A DNA stretch of 64,000 nt from Aureimonas pseudogalii (lineage in GTDB: Bacteria; Pseudomonadota; Alphaproteobacteria; Rhizobiales; Rhizobiaceae), in assembly GCF_014196835.1 (NCBI RefSeq), contig NZ_JACIEK010000013.1, positions 1 to 64,000 on the forward strand, given 5' to 3'. This document shows positions 1 through 7,392 of this stretch, in pieces; the stretch's first letter is position 1; each line of letters begins with the position of its first letter. The position numbers and the translations under genes were made by a program. Under the pieces are notes generated by a model. It ran no database searches and was not told the origin of the DNA. It was given only the letters and a program-made list of their open reading frames with translations.

Positions 1-57
1 CGACATTCGGCGCTAACCTTCATCAGCCCGCTTCAGTTCGAGAGACAAGCCGCGTAA
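1..57 (+). pseudogene. IS3-family transposase OrfB, C-terminal end (cut by window edge)
   Basis: Frame 1 reads RHSALTFISPLQFERQAA and a TAA stop at 55-57. This matches the characteristic C-terminus of IS3-family OrfB transposases (RRHSxLGYxSPxxFE). Only the last 18 residues lie in the window, so the state of the rest is unknown. The reading frame points to an element on the plus strand that ends at the inverted repeat at 69-94. Confidence 0.7.
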
Positions 58-68
58 TATCGAAACCG

Positions 69-94
69 CTCTCCACTTTCCCGGGGTAAGTCCA
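69..94 (+). repeat. IS3-family terminal inverted repeat (right end)
   Basis: The 26 bases ending in CCCGGGGTAAGTCCA are repeated with one mismatch at 7511-7536, where they sit just upstream of a truncated IS3 orfA. Here they lie directly after an OrfB C-terminus, so this is the right end of an IS whose body extends left of the window. Confidence 0.7.
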
Positions 95-240
95 TCACGG
101 ACATGGACCGTTTCGGTCGATGGGCGGGCTCCACGCAGCTCGGACGGGGACCTCGTGAGTTTCCCGACCTCGGCGATCGGATCGAACCGTTGCGCCGCGA
201 CAGCGCCGTCTTCAGATCATCATGGGAGCGGCAATCGGCG

Positions 241-615
241 TCTTGTCTGGATCCGCGCGTCGTCGTGGCCGTTGCCCTTGCTCCCGCGCCGACCGTCCGG
301 GCGTTCACCCCGAAAAGCCTCGCCGGCATCACGGTTCCCGTGACCCTGATGGTGGGTGAAGACGACCGGGAAGCGCCGATGGCGCCGTGCGCCGCCTGGC
401 TGAACGAGCAACTGCCGAAGAGCGAACTTCACTCGCTCGGCCGGGATGTCGGGCACTACACGCTTCTCTGTGGCGGAACGCGGGAGGGACGAGACCGCGA
501 ACCGGAGATCTGGATCGACGCTCCGGGCGTTGATCGTCAGGCTGTCCACCGTCGAGCCGTCGGGCTCGCCCTTGCGGCGATCATGGCAGATCTTCCGGCG
601 ATGATGGTCCGTTGA
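241..615 (+). pseudogene. Dienelactone hydrolase-like alpha/beta hydrolase, C-terminal fragment
   Basis: The frame ending at 615 gives a C-terminal hydrolase segment: a beta strand VVVAVALAPAP, then ITVPVTLMVGEDDREAP (the acid-residue loop), then VGHYTLL (the catalytic His), and a PGVDRQAVHRR tail typical of predicted dienelactone hydrolases. The N-terminal half with the nucleophile elbow is missing, because the frame loses homology toward the IS end at 94. It looks like a gene cut by IS insertion or deletion. The family assignment is from motif recognition; the product is not expected to be functional. Confidence 0.6.
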
Positions 616-716
616 ACCATGCCGTTCGAACGCTTGCTGACGCGAAGGATGGATGGTTCTTGGTCGGGCAGGATTGGAGAAGCAGCTTATCGGAAGCGGG
701 CATCGCAGCTGTTCGG

Positions 717-1547
717 CTAGGTCAACAAACGAGCTTCGCCGGATATGCGGATCGAGCTTCCGGGCGTCGAGGGAATGACCGCTCCGATGCGAGATCGCGT
801 TCCCATGTCTTCTCCCTGCACGATCTCGATCGCTCCGCCGTGCGGCCAGTCGAGGTCTCTCAAGTACCCGCCCAGAGCCGCACTTGCCGCTCCGGTCGCC
901 GGATCTTCGTACACCCCGCCGGAGGCAAAGGGATTGCGGGTATGGAACAGGTTCGGCGTCTTGGCATAGGCGAGGAGGATCGTGATCCAGCCTTCCCTCA
1001 ACATGAGGGTGCGCCCTGCGTCCAGATCATACCGCATCGAGGCGAGCGCGATACGGGAGTTCAGGGCGAGTACGAAATGGTCCGCTCCGCCGTGGGCCAA
1101 AGCCGGCGGGATATCGAGGTTCAGATTCGATGGCGTGTAGCCGAATAGGTCCAGCACCTCTTCGGTGAGCTCGTCGGAGGGGCGCGTGCTATGTGTCGGC
1201 GGAGATTGTAGGGTCGCGACCAAAGCATCCCCTCGTCGCTGCCCTTCGACTGTGATCCGGGTTTGATTCAGAGCTAACGCGAAGACGCCTGGCCCTTCTC
1301 GCATGGTGAGTGCAGCGCCCAAGGCGATGGTGGCGTGGCCGCAGAAGGGAACTTCCGATTCCGGCGAGAAATAGCGCACCCGCCAGTCCGGACCGGACCG
1401 GACGGCGAAGACCGTTTCTGAGTAGCCGATTTCGCTGGCGATGCGGTGCATGTCCGTATCGCTCGGAAACGCGTCCGCGATCAGAACACCGGCGGGGTTG
1501 CCACCCGCGCCATTCTCAGAAAATGCCGAGATACGCAAAACTTCCAA
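717..1547 (-). CDS. PhzF family isomerase/epimerase
   Basis: A 276-residue protein of the PhzF (diaminopimelate epimerase-like) fold. It begins MEVLRISAF, has GNPAGV at about residues 16-21, GYSETVFA with the catalytic Glu at residue 44, PFCGHATIALG in the first half and DPATGAASAALGGYL in the second, which are the hallmark motifs of the family. Family members isomerise small carboxylates; the substrate cannot be read from sequence, and phenazine production is not implied because no phz genes are nearby. Length is close to normal (about 260-300) and no stops or shifts are seen, making it one of the few intact genes in this decaying region. Confidence 0.85.
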   Translation of the reverse strand: MEVLRISAFSENGAGGNPAGVLIADAFPSDTDMHRIASEIGYSETVFAVRSGPDWRVRYFSPESEVPFCGHATIALGAALTMREGPGVFALALNQTRITVEGQRRGDALVATLQSPPTHSTRPSDELTEEVLDLFGYTPSNLNLDIPPALAHGGADHFVLALNSRIALASMRYDLDAGRTLMLREGWITILLAYAKTPNLFHTRNPFASGGVYEDPATGAASAALGGYLRDLDWPHGGAIEIVQGEDMGTRSRIGAVIPSTPGSSIRISGEARLLT

Positions 1548-1687
1548 TGCCGCCTCCTAGACGCCTTCCCTCCCGAGAACGTTAGCAGGCCAAGGGAGAC
1601 AGCTTGGGGTGTGGAACAAAGGCGAAACCCACGCAAGTGTGTCCGGTCAGCTTTCGCAGGCCCGATTCAGTGATCACCTGAGACCGG

Positions 1688-2158
1688 ACGAGCGCCCTGT
1701 TCCCCAAGGTAGGTGAGAGCTTCTACAGCGAGCCGGCTAAACCGCTGCTGACGCTGGTTGCCGATAACTCGCCCTGTCCGCACGACATGCTGTTTCCCGC
1801 CTGCAATCGCGGTCTCTACGAGCGGGCGGGATACCCGAACCATCCGAACTGCCAGGACAATCTGCTCAAAAAACTCCGGCTTGCCTGCATCATGGTGCCG
1901 GTCGTTCCCGACCCGGTGAGCCCGTTTCAACGATCCGAGCCCCAGCCGGACGGGCATCTGGAGGTGCTGGCTTCGGATAACCCACCACGCGGAAACGTGC
2001 CCCGGCGGGCGGACCGAGACCTTCTCCTCGTCGTCACCGGCTGCTCCGTCCACTACCATCCGACGATCGGCGATCGGTCGCGGGCATCAGGCTCGAAATT
2101 GCGGCGAACGGCCAATGACCGGATTCGAGACCGCCGATCGCTGCTGAGAATGCCTTGA
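1688..2158 (+). pseudogene. DUF1989 (urea carboxylase-associated family) fragment
   Basis: The plus-strand frame starting at 1688 reads ALFPKVGESFYSE, then PLLTLVADNSPCPHDMLFPAC, YERAGYPNHPNCQDNL and VPDPVSPFQ. This is the diagnostic central part of DUF1989 proteins (linked to urea amidolyase/carboxylase and aminomethyltransferase operons). The usual N-terminal part is missing, and after about position 2075 the frame no longer resembles the family before the stop at 2158. There is no start codon with a ribosome site upstream. This is a remnant with no visible partner genes. Confidence 0.55.
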
Positions 2159-2175
2159 ACGGGTCGAAAGTGGCC

Positions 2176-2290
2176 ATGAACTTGCAACTGGGGCGGCAGG
2201 AAAGCGCCTTTTCGTCAAGGAAGGGCGCTCTGATAGCCGTCGAAGCGGAAGCTTGATCAGGGACGTGGAAAACGACCGATCCGGCGCTCG
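2176..2290. repeat. Diverged direct repeat, copy A (with degenerate hairpin)
   Basis: About 115 bases here match 3875-3990 with scattered substitutions and small indels. Shared blocks include GCAACTGGG, CGTCAAGGAA, GCCGTCGA, GCGGAAGC, GATCAGGGAC and GACCGATCCGGCGCTCGAG. The segment covers the last codons of a minus-strand reading frame (FLERRIGRFPRP, stop at 2257) and the sequence beyond it, including a terminator-like inverted repeat (arms about 2203-2208 and 2224-2229) that is weaker than in copy B. Confidence 0.65.
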
Positions 2291-2652
2291 AGGAAGGCGT
2301 CGGCATAGGTGCAATGTCGCTCGGTGATCTCCTCGACGAAGGGGGAACTGCCGATTCAGCGATACGTGTCGCCGTTTCCAACCAGGAGCACGCCCCCTTT
2401 GGCGTCGTCGACACGGGTCCGGTCCTGGAAGACGCCTCGGCAGAGCTCCGGCATTGCCGCCGCCCCATAGATCCGATCGACCAGCTCGCCATCGATCTTT
2501 ACCTCCCGCGTCGGGCCTGGCGAACGCAGATGCGCCCGAAAAGGCGGCGCAAAAGCCGAAACCCGGCTTGCCGGCGAGCCTGACGCGCAGAACCCGGCGC
2601 CTCGATGCAGCGACGATCGAGGCATCGGCCACCGTCGCGCGGTGGGCGTCAA
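2257..2652 (-). pseudogene. Unknown protein with an in-frame TGA, 3' end duplicated elsewhere
   Basis: A minus-strand frame reads EVKIDGELVDRIYG, then ELCRGVFQDRTRV and GGVLLVGNGDTYR, meets TGA at 2356-2358, then continues in the same frame as IGSSPFVEEITERH and FLERRIGRFPRP to a stop at 2257. Trp before IGSSPF would be a natural residue, so TGG to TGA is a likely mutation. The upstream third (before EVKID) looks non-coding, so the 5' end is probably lost. The family is not recognised. The last 12 residues are nearly identical to the end of the reading frame at 3958-4146. Confidence 0.45.
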
Positions 2653-2711
2653 TGAGCACGGGCCCGGGAAGCGGCGGCTCGTCAGGCCACCCTTTGGAAA
2701 GTCGAGACGCG

Positions 2712-3374
2712 TCAGTACCAGACGGTGCGGTTGCTATCGCTCAAGGACCGGTTGACGCCTTGCTGCTCCGACATGCCGCTGCGCGCCCGTGTCTGCGGCA
2801 TGTCCCTTTCGGCGAAGCTGTTGGCATCCCCGAGCTTGCCGACCTTGACCGCTTGAGCTCCGGCGCCACCCTGCGTCACCAGGATGTCGGACAGGTAACT
2901 CGGCGCTTTCGCGCCGACGAACGAGACCGTCCCCGTGTAGCCCGTGACGTTGAGATTGGTATAGCCCTTGCCCTTGAGGGCCGAGCAGAGCTGCCCGGCG
3001 AACGGCGCCTGGCCCTCGACCCGCCGCAGGGTGTGCTTGCCCCACTCGGTGTTTCCGCCGACATAGCCCCCCCAGCACACGAGCGCCCGCAGATCCTTGA
3101 AGTTTTTGGGAAGCTTGTAGCCGGCCAGTTCGGAGGCCACCTCGCTTGCCGTCTTGTAGGCGGTCTTATTGCCGCCAAAGAACCCTTTCACCGTCCCGAC
3201 GATCTGCGACCCGCCACCGTATCGCCCGTGCGCGAAGATGTAGAGGATGTCGCCGCTACCGATCGACGACAGATCGACCTTGGTTCCGTGCAGGAACACT
3301 TTCGCGACCTGGCTGTAATGGTCTGCCCCATGCTTCAGCTCCTCGTCGTCGAAGGGGAGGTAGATGTAGAACAT
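2712..3374 (-). CDS. Small caspase-like (clan CD-like) cysteine protease candidate
   Basis: A 220-residue protein. ATG at 3374 (MFYIYLPFDDEE) is chosen because a GGAG lies about 8 bases upstream and the longer open frame upstream looks non-coding. No named family is recognised with certainty. The sequence GDILYIFAHGRYG (His 49) followed by a strand LRALVCWGGYVGG (Cys 100) and then FAGQLCSALKGKGYTNLNVTGYTG resembles the His-Gly / Cys-x-Gly arrangement and following helix-strand of caspase-like peptidases (clan CD, for example C80 or CHAT types). No signal peptide or membrane segment is seen. The C-terminal 50 residues are polar and may be disordered. Protease function is inference; a non-catalytic or effector role is possible. 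Confidence 0.6.
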   Translation of the reverse strand: MFYIYLPFDDEELKHGADHYSQVAKVFLHGTKVDLSSIGSGDILYIFAHGRYGGGSQIVGTVKGFFGGNKTAYKTASEVASELAGYKLPKNFKDLRALVCWGGYVGGNTEWGKHTLRRVEGQAPFAGQLCSALKGKGYTNLNVTGYTGTVSFVGAKAPSYLSDILVTQGGAGAQAVKVGKLGDANSFAERDMPQTRARSGMSEQQGVNRSLSDSNRTVWY

Positions 3375-3957
3375 GACAAGGGCTCCGCTCGCGAGGACGA
3401 TCCGGTCGGATCGACAGCCATGTAATGGAAAAATCGTTACCGGTCTCCGTCGAAGAAGGATCAGTTTGCGATATGACGCTGCGTCGCGAGGGCGGTTTCC
3501 TTCGCGACGGCGCGACTGGCTCCGCAAGACGCCTGTTAGGCTTCGACAGGGTGATGCCCATTCTGGCGATAGGATTGACTTCGAGGCCGAGTGGCCCGTT
3601 CGACGTCTCATGGTCGATCGTGCAAGCAGGTCTCATCGAAGTCGGATCGACGGGAGCCACCGAGGCGCAAACGCCTCTCCCTCCTCTCCGCTGCCTCGGT
3701 GCTGACCGGCGGCATGACGCAGCCCGCACCGAGCGCCGAAGACCTCAATGCGGATCGGTTCGATCCGCACGGACGCACGCCCTGCAAGCGAGAGGCGTAC
3801 GAGACGGGACGCCTGCGATTCAAATTCCAGTCGAGCTTCAGCAGGCTGGCTTGGACCCCCAAGCAACGCGTGAACACGCCTGCAACTGGGCGGCACGAAG
3901 AAGGCGCCTTTCCGTCAAGGAAAGGCGCCTCTGATGGCCGTCGAGGCGGAAGCTCGA
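3375..3957. other. Gene-poor stretch containing repeat copy B and a strong terminator hairpin
   Basis: No frame in this 580-base stretch looks convincingly coding on either strand: open frames exist but are arginine-rich and unlike any family I know. Its right part holds the duplicated block at 3875-3990 and the hairpin at 3902-3930. The left part is the upstream region of the caspase-like gene. Confidence 0.4.
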
Positions 3958-3990
3958 TCAGGGACATGGAAAGCGACCGATCCGGCGCTC
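3875..3990. repeat. Diverged direct repeat, copy B
   Basis: Second copy of the block at 2176-2290, again covering the last codons of a minus-strand frame (FLERRIGRFPCP, stop at 3958) plus the downstream hairpin. The copy encodes nearly the same C-terminus as copy A, so the duplication includes a gene 3' end and its terminator. Confidence 0.65.
3902..3930 (-). terminator. Perfect 12-bp hairpin terminator
   Basis: AGGCGCCTTTCC (3902-3913) pairs perfectly with GGAAAGGCGCCT (3919-3930) around a 5-base loop. It lies 28 bases past the stop of the minus-strand frame at 3958. On that strand the stem is followed by TCTTCG, a modest T-rich tail, so it can act as a terminator for the small membrane gene remnant. 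Confidence 0.6.
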
Positions 3991-4146
3991 GAGAAAACGG
4001 TAGAGCTCAGCCGAATAGACCGTTCCCATAGCGATCAGCGCCATGCCGGCGCCCTGCGAGAACGCGAGGCCCAAGCTGGTCGGTTACATCATGCTGAGCA
4101 TGGCGACCACGCCACCCAGCAGAAGGGTTGTAACGTATGTTCCCAT
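3958..4146 (-). pseudogene. Small two-segment membrane protein with in-frame TAA
   Basis: ATG at 4146 has a good AGGGGA ribosome site. The frame reads MGTYVTTLLLGGVVAMLSMM, then TAA at codon 21, then PTSLGLAFSQGAGMALIAMG and a charged end FLERRIGRFPCP, 62 codons in all. The composition is that of a small protein with two hydrophobic segments. The single nonsense codon between two well-behaved halves indicates a recently inactivated gene, or less likely a sequencing error. The family is not recognised. Its 3' end is shared with the frame at 2257-2652. Confidence 0.5.
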
Positions 4147-4287
4147 GCGAATCCCCTGAACAAGCGTGGCGGAGGTTGAGGTTTCTGGATCGAGCTTAGC
4201 GCCCATCGGTTTCGCCATCATCGACGCCGGAGTCATGGTCGTGATCCGTCGTTCAAGTCGAAGCCGACGGGACGTCGACGTAGGGGA

Positions 4288-4689
4288 TCACACCGTAGGT
4301 TGCGGATCGCCGGATCTGGTTCTCTCGGCCTCTGCGATCAGGGCCAGCGCACGCGGGAGCCAACGTTCGACCTCCACTTGCAAGAGGCCCATGGGTCGGG
4401 CTGGCTCCTTCAGGATCGATGTAAGCCTGGAATCCAGGGCGACTTCTTGCTGGATCTCCTCCTCGAACGCCGGCGGAACAGTCATGGGACGAGCGCCATA
4501 GGGCTCGACGGTCCCCTTCCAGATTCCGGAGACGAAGACGTCGCCGGACGAGTCAGAGGCCTTTCTGGCGCCATCCCAATTTTCCTCCGCAACCGCTTCC
4601 GCGCAGGCGTCCGCGAGGCTTTCAGCGTTGATGACCTGATGGCGAAAGACGGGAAGCCGATAGATCGTTTCGATCGTATCGGTCTGCAT
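4288..4689 (-). CDS. Conserved-looking hypothetical protein (third gene of a three-gene set)
   Basis: A 133-residue soluble protein with no recognised domain. It is acidic and alanine/glutamate-rich, begins MQTDTIETIYRLPVFRHQVI, and has an AENWDGARKASDSSGD segment and an EEEIQQEVALDSRL helix near the C-terminus. The ATG at 4689 is preceded by AAAGGAG at good spacing. It follows the gene at 4721-4975 by 31 bases, so the three genes 5409 to 4288 probably form one transcript. Codon use is normal for the genome and no decay is seen, unlike much of the neighbourhood. Function is unknown. Confidence 0.6.
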   Translation of the reverse strand: MQTDTIETIYRLPVFRHQVINAESLADACAEAVAEENWDGARKASDSSGDVFVSGIWKGTVEPYGARPMTVPPAFEEEIQQEVALDSRLTSILKEPARPMGLLQVEVERWLPRALALIAEAERTRSGDPQPTV

Positions 4690-4720
4690 GGCGGGATCTC
4701 CTTTGAACGTGGCGAAGCGA

Positions 4721-4975
4721 TCAGGGTCGGTTCATCAGCCTGGCTTTGGGCGGCGGTCGCTGTGGCAAGCCAATCCGGCGTCGGCATTCGTTCATCGCAA
4801 GGCGGATGCATTCGTTTCCGTCCTCGTGCCGGAACTGCATCCAGAAATCACGGCGTTCCTCATGGGTCTGGCCAATGCCGGCGAGGCGTTCGAACTGGCC
4901 GACGGTCGTGTTCTCGCGCTCGATGCGCGCGGCGGTTTCGGGATCGAGAGGGGAAGCGTCGGGAATATGGCTCAT
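4721..4975 (-). CDS. Hypothetical protein, 84 residues (second gene of the set)
   Basis: A short, charged, helical protein beginning MSHIPDASPLDPETAARI, with GQFERLAGIGQTHEERRDFW and a basic Arg/Lys/Pro tail. The ATG at 4975 overlaps the stop of the upstream gene (ATGA at 4972-4975), the usual sign of translational coupling. No domain is recognised. Its company with two other unknown intact genes suggests a shared function, perhaps carried by a phage or island, but nothing in the sequence names it. Confidence 0.6.
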   Translation of the reverse strand: MSHIPDASPLDPETAARIERENTTVGQFERLAGIGQTHEERRDFWMQFRHEDGNECIRLAMNECRRRIGLPQRPPPKARLMNRP

Positions 4976-5409
4976 GCCGCGATCGCTTCGGGTTCGTCGG
5001 GAAGCGCCGGCATGTTGTGAACGAGCGCGCCGATCGCGGCGTAGAGCAGCGCGTCGTCGGCGATCCTCAGGGACGAGAGGCAATGTCGCGCGCCGTCGAT
5101 CCGCCATGCTTTCGATGGTCCGACCGCGACCATCGGACCGCAGATGACGAGCGAGCAATAGGCGTCGATCTCGCATTCGCGCGCATCGATGACGGTCACA
5201 CCGGCTTCGATCGCTGCCGGGATGAGCTGTTCGAGCATTGCCATCGAGAACCCGGACCACGACGTGCTGGCCGTCTCGGTCGGGCAGCCGAGGCTCGCTC
5301 GTTGGCTCGGCCCGATCTGAAGCAGCACGTCGGGCTGCTGGATGTGGTCCAGGATCTCCGGATACACGAGGGGGAAGCGTGTGGGGTCCAGAGGCATGTC
5401 GATCTTCAT
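4972..5409 (-). CDS. Hypothetical protein, about 145 residues (first gene of the set)
   Basis: Begins MKIDMPLDPTRFPLVYPEIL (ATG 5409; an upstream open extension to 5478 looks non-coding; a start at 5397 is also possible). The middle reads LEQLIPAAIEAGVTVIDARE, followed by YCSLVICGPMVAVGPSKAW, suggesting an alpha/beta fold with two buried strands. No motif allows a functional call. It is coupled to the next gene by a 4-base overlap. The region between this gene and vapC (5410-5644) holds only a short coupled frame. Confidence 0.55.
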   Translation of the reverse strand: MKIDMPLDPTRFPLVYPEILDHIQQPDVLLQIGPSQRASLGCPTETASTSWSGFSMAMLEQLIPAAIEAGVTVIDARECEIDAYCSLVICGPMVAVGPSKAWRIDGARHCLSSLRIADDALLYAAIGALVHNMPALPDEPEAIAA

Positions 5410-5579
5410 CGACGAGCCGGGAAAGCCTCGCTCTCCTCCAAAGCCCGTCACACGGGCTCCCTTGCCTCTCCCTCTCATCGTGCGCCGCGGCCGTCGGGCG
5501 CCATCGTCGGGTCCGGATCAGCGGATGCGGTCTGCGGCCCCGATGTGATGGGGCACCGGCTGGTTTCGCAGGCGGGTCT

Positions 5580-5648
5580 TCAAACCATGGTGGCGGCGTC
5601 GAGGGGGCGACGGTTGAAGTCGTCGAACTGGACTCTGGTTATCGTCAT
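5580..5648 (-). CDS. Short frame coupled to vapC, possibly a truncated gene
   Basis: ATG at 5648 overlaps the vapC stop (ATGA), and GGAAGG lies upstream within vapC. It encodes only 22 residues, MTITRVQFDDFNRRPLDAAT followed by MV. It may be the start of a third, truncated gene of the toxin-antitoxin transcript or a chance frame. Confidence 0.25.
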   Translation of the reverse strand: MTITRVQFDDFNRRPLDAATMV

Positions 5649-6121
5649 GCGCCCTTCCGACTCGGCAGGGAACTTCCGGTGCGATCCCAACCGATGTCGG
5701 TGTGGGGGAAGTCGTCGCCCTTGAACGCGAGACGGGCTCGATTGCCGCGCGCGCAAGCGTAGGCGAAGCAATCGCCCATGTTGAGCTTGGCGGGGTGTCC
5801 GACGAACTTGCCGAAGCGGGTAGCGGCATCGATCGCCTTCTCGGTGATATCGCCGCTGATGCGAAGCTCGCTCGCCTCCATGTCTGAGATGAACCCGTCG
5901 ACCATCTGTCGGGCGGTCGCGATGTCGTCGGGCGACGTCGGCCCCTGCCCGGTGCGAGCGCGTGACATGCGTCCCGCGATGGACAGGACCGCCTCGAAGC
6001 GGGCGACGGCCGATACGTAGAAAGGGCCAGCGTCATGCTCGAGGCGATCGAGGAGGGCTTCCCCGTCCGCTTCTTCGACGAGAATGGCGACCATGACAGA
6101 GGCATCGATGAAGAGGCTCAC
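5645..6121 (-). CDS. vapC: VapC-family PIN-domain toxin (ribonuclease)
   Basis: A 158-residue PIN-domain protein. GTG at 6121 is chosen because it overlaps the antitoxin stop (GTGA) and starts at the family's usual first strand, VSLFIDASV. The acidic active-site set is present: Asp6 (FIDAS), Glu43 (RFEAVLS), Asp117 (NMGDCFAYA) and Asp136 (FKGDDF). VapC toxins are Mg-dependent RNases cutting tRNA or rRNA and are held inactive by VapB. The target cannot be predicted. All four acidic residues are intact, so the toxin is probably active. Confidence 0.85.
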   Translation of the reverse strand: MSLFIDASVMVAILVEEADGEALLDRLEHDAGPFYVSAVARFEAVLSIAGRMSRARTGQGPTSPDDIATARQMVDGFISDMEASELRISGDITEKAIDAATRFGKFVGHPAKLNMGDCFAYACARGNRARLAFKGDDFPHTDIGWDRTGSSLPSRKGA

Positions 6122-6360
6122 TGATCGCCCCACATGTCGTCGGTTTCTGCCTTGTGGTCGCCAGGCGCGTACGGACCGGCGGCTTTGGCCATAGCCAAGG
6201 TTTTCGCCAAGCGTTGACGAATTGGAAGTTGCGCGCGAGCCTCATCGACACTGCGCTTGAGAGAGGCACGCACGGCCTCGGCCTTGGTGGAAGCCTTGGT
6301 CAGGCGCTTGAGCTCATCCGCAAGCGCGTCGACCTCGGCGTCCTTGATGTAGAGGGCCAT
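6118..6360 (-). CDS. vapB: VapB-family antitoxin
   Basis: An 80-residue protein beginning MALYIKDAEVDALADELKRL followed by KASTKAEAVRASLKRSVDEA. This N-terminus is typical of the VapB family often listed as PSK-operon transcription factor-like, with an N-terminal DNA-binding part and a C-terminal toxin-binding tail (TDDMWGDQ). It directly precedes vapC with a 4-base overlap. An AT-rich palindrome just upstream is the expected autoregulatory operator. Confidence 0.85.
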   Translation of the reverse strand: MALYIKDAEVDALADELKRLTKASTKAEAVRASLKRSVDEARAQLPIRQRLAKTLAMAKAAGPYAPGDHKAETDDMWGDQ

Positions 6361-7209
6361 TGGAATATCCCTGGTGCATATTCGAATATGTATGATTGGA
6401 TATTTTGAAGCAAGCGTGAGATGGCGCAGACGCATGCCGCGCGAACCTGCTCCATGTCCTTGATCGACGATCTGGCCCAATTGCCGGAGCGGCGGACATG
6501 GACGGTTCGCGTGTCGGCCATCTGCGCCAGACGCCGGATGGTCGCCAGATCCTCGTCGCTTGCCCGGCCGAACACCTCGATGTCGACCCAATGGCCGCCG
6601 CTCCCGACATGGCTGTCGCGAAGGCGATGGTGGGACGAGGTATAGAAGCTCTCGTTGGGCTCGTTCAGCCGCACCTGAGACGTGAGGATCAGGAAGCCCG
6701 ATCCGATGCTTCCGCAGAAGGCGAACTTGTCGGCGGGGATCGTCTTGGGGCCGCCTCCGACCTTCACGCCGCCGATCTGCCGGAACGCCTCGTCGAAGCT
6801 CGCCGGGTTGGGCGTCATCCGCGGTTTGATCTCCCGGTGGAAGCGCCGGGGCGGACGTTCGGGATCGAGATGGCCGACATCGATCTGATGGAACGGATCG
6901 AGAAGGTAGGAGGGATCGCCGGGATAGGGGGCAGTCACGCCAGAGAACGCGCAGGAGCTGGTGCATGTTGTCGCCATGGCTCCAGAGCCGACGACGAGCC
7001 TCACGCCGCTTGGCGGCGCGCTGGTCGCGCTCGCACTGCTGAGCGCGCGGCCAGCTTTCGTGCCGCCGCGCCATCTCCGTTTCGACGTCGTGCTGTGTCT
7101 CGCGGATCAGCTTCGCGAACAGCGGAAGCTTCTCACACTTCTGGCGCTGCGAGCACATGAAGGCGGCTCGCTTGCGCGGGGTCTCGGTGTAGCCCTCGAC
7201 CAGGGCCAT
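6300..7209 (-). pseudogene. Unknown conserved protein, frameshifted
   Basis: From ATG 7209 one frame reads MALVEGYTETPRKRAAFMC, then PLFAKLIRETQHDVETEMARR and HGDNMHQLLRVLW. Around 6935-6960 the coding sense moves to another frame reading YPGDPSYLLDPFHQIDVGHL, FGRASDEDLATIRRLAQMAD and onward to a stop at 6300, running through the vapB promoter. So the C-terminus is also likely altered. A near-ideal AGGAGG (7231-7236) serves an ATG at 7223 in the wrong frame, pointing to a further small indel near the start. The protein family is not recognised. Confidence 0.5.
6364..6404 (-). promoter_or_regulatory. Operator dyad of the vapBC operon
   Basis: CATATTCGAATATG at 6377-6390 is a perfect 14-bp palindrome. 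A second inverted pair, AATATCC (6364-6370) and GGATATT (6398-6404), shares nearly the same centre. The segment is strikingly AT-rich against its surroundings and lies immediately upstream of the vapB start. It is the natural site for VapB/VapBC binding and for the promoter. Confidence 0.7.
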
Positions 7210-7298
7210 CGTTTGAAGCGCATGGGTGAGCCTCCTACGGCTTGCTGTGACGGTGTGAGGGGAAGAGAGCCGCGGTGGCTTGTCCAGGCCCGCGCGGG

Positions 7299-7392
7299 TC
7301 ATGCGGCGGCTGCCCGGCGGCTCTTGATGAGAGCTGCGATGACGATGACGGTCTCGTGGTCGAGCCCGTTCAATTCCAAGGAGGAGCCTCGG
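7299..7392 (-). pseudogene. C-terminal fragment of an unknown protein fused to an IS remnant
   Basis: On the minus strand a short coding-like end reads SSLELNGLDHETVIVIAALI followed by KSRRAAAA and a TGA at 7299-7301. It begins exactly where the IS3 orfA similarity stops (about 7392), so a deletion has joined the two. Function is unknown. Confidence 0.35.
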
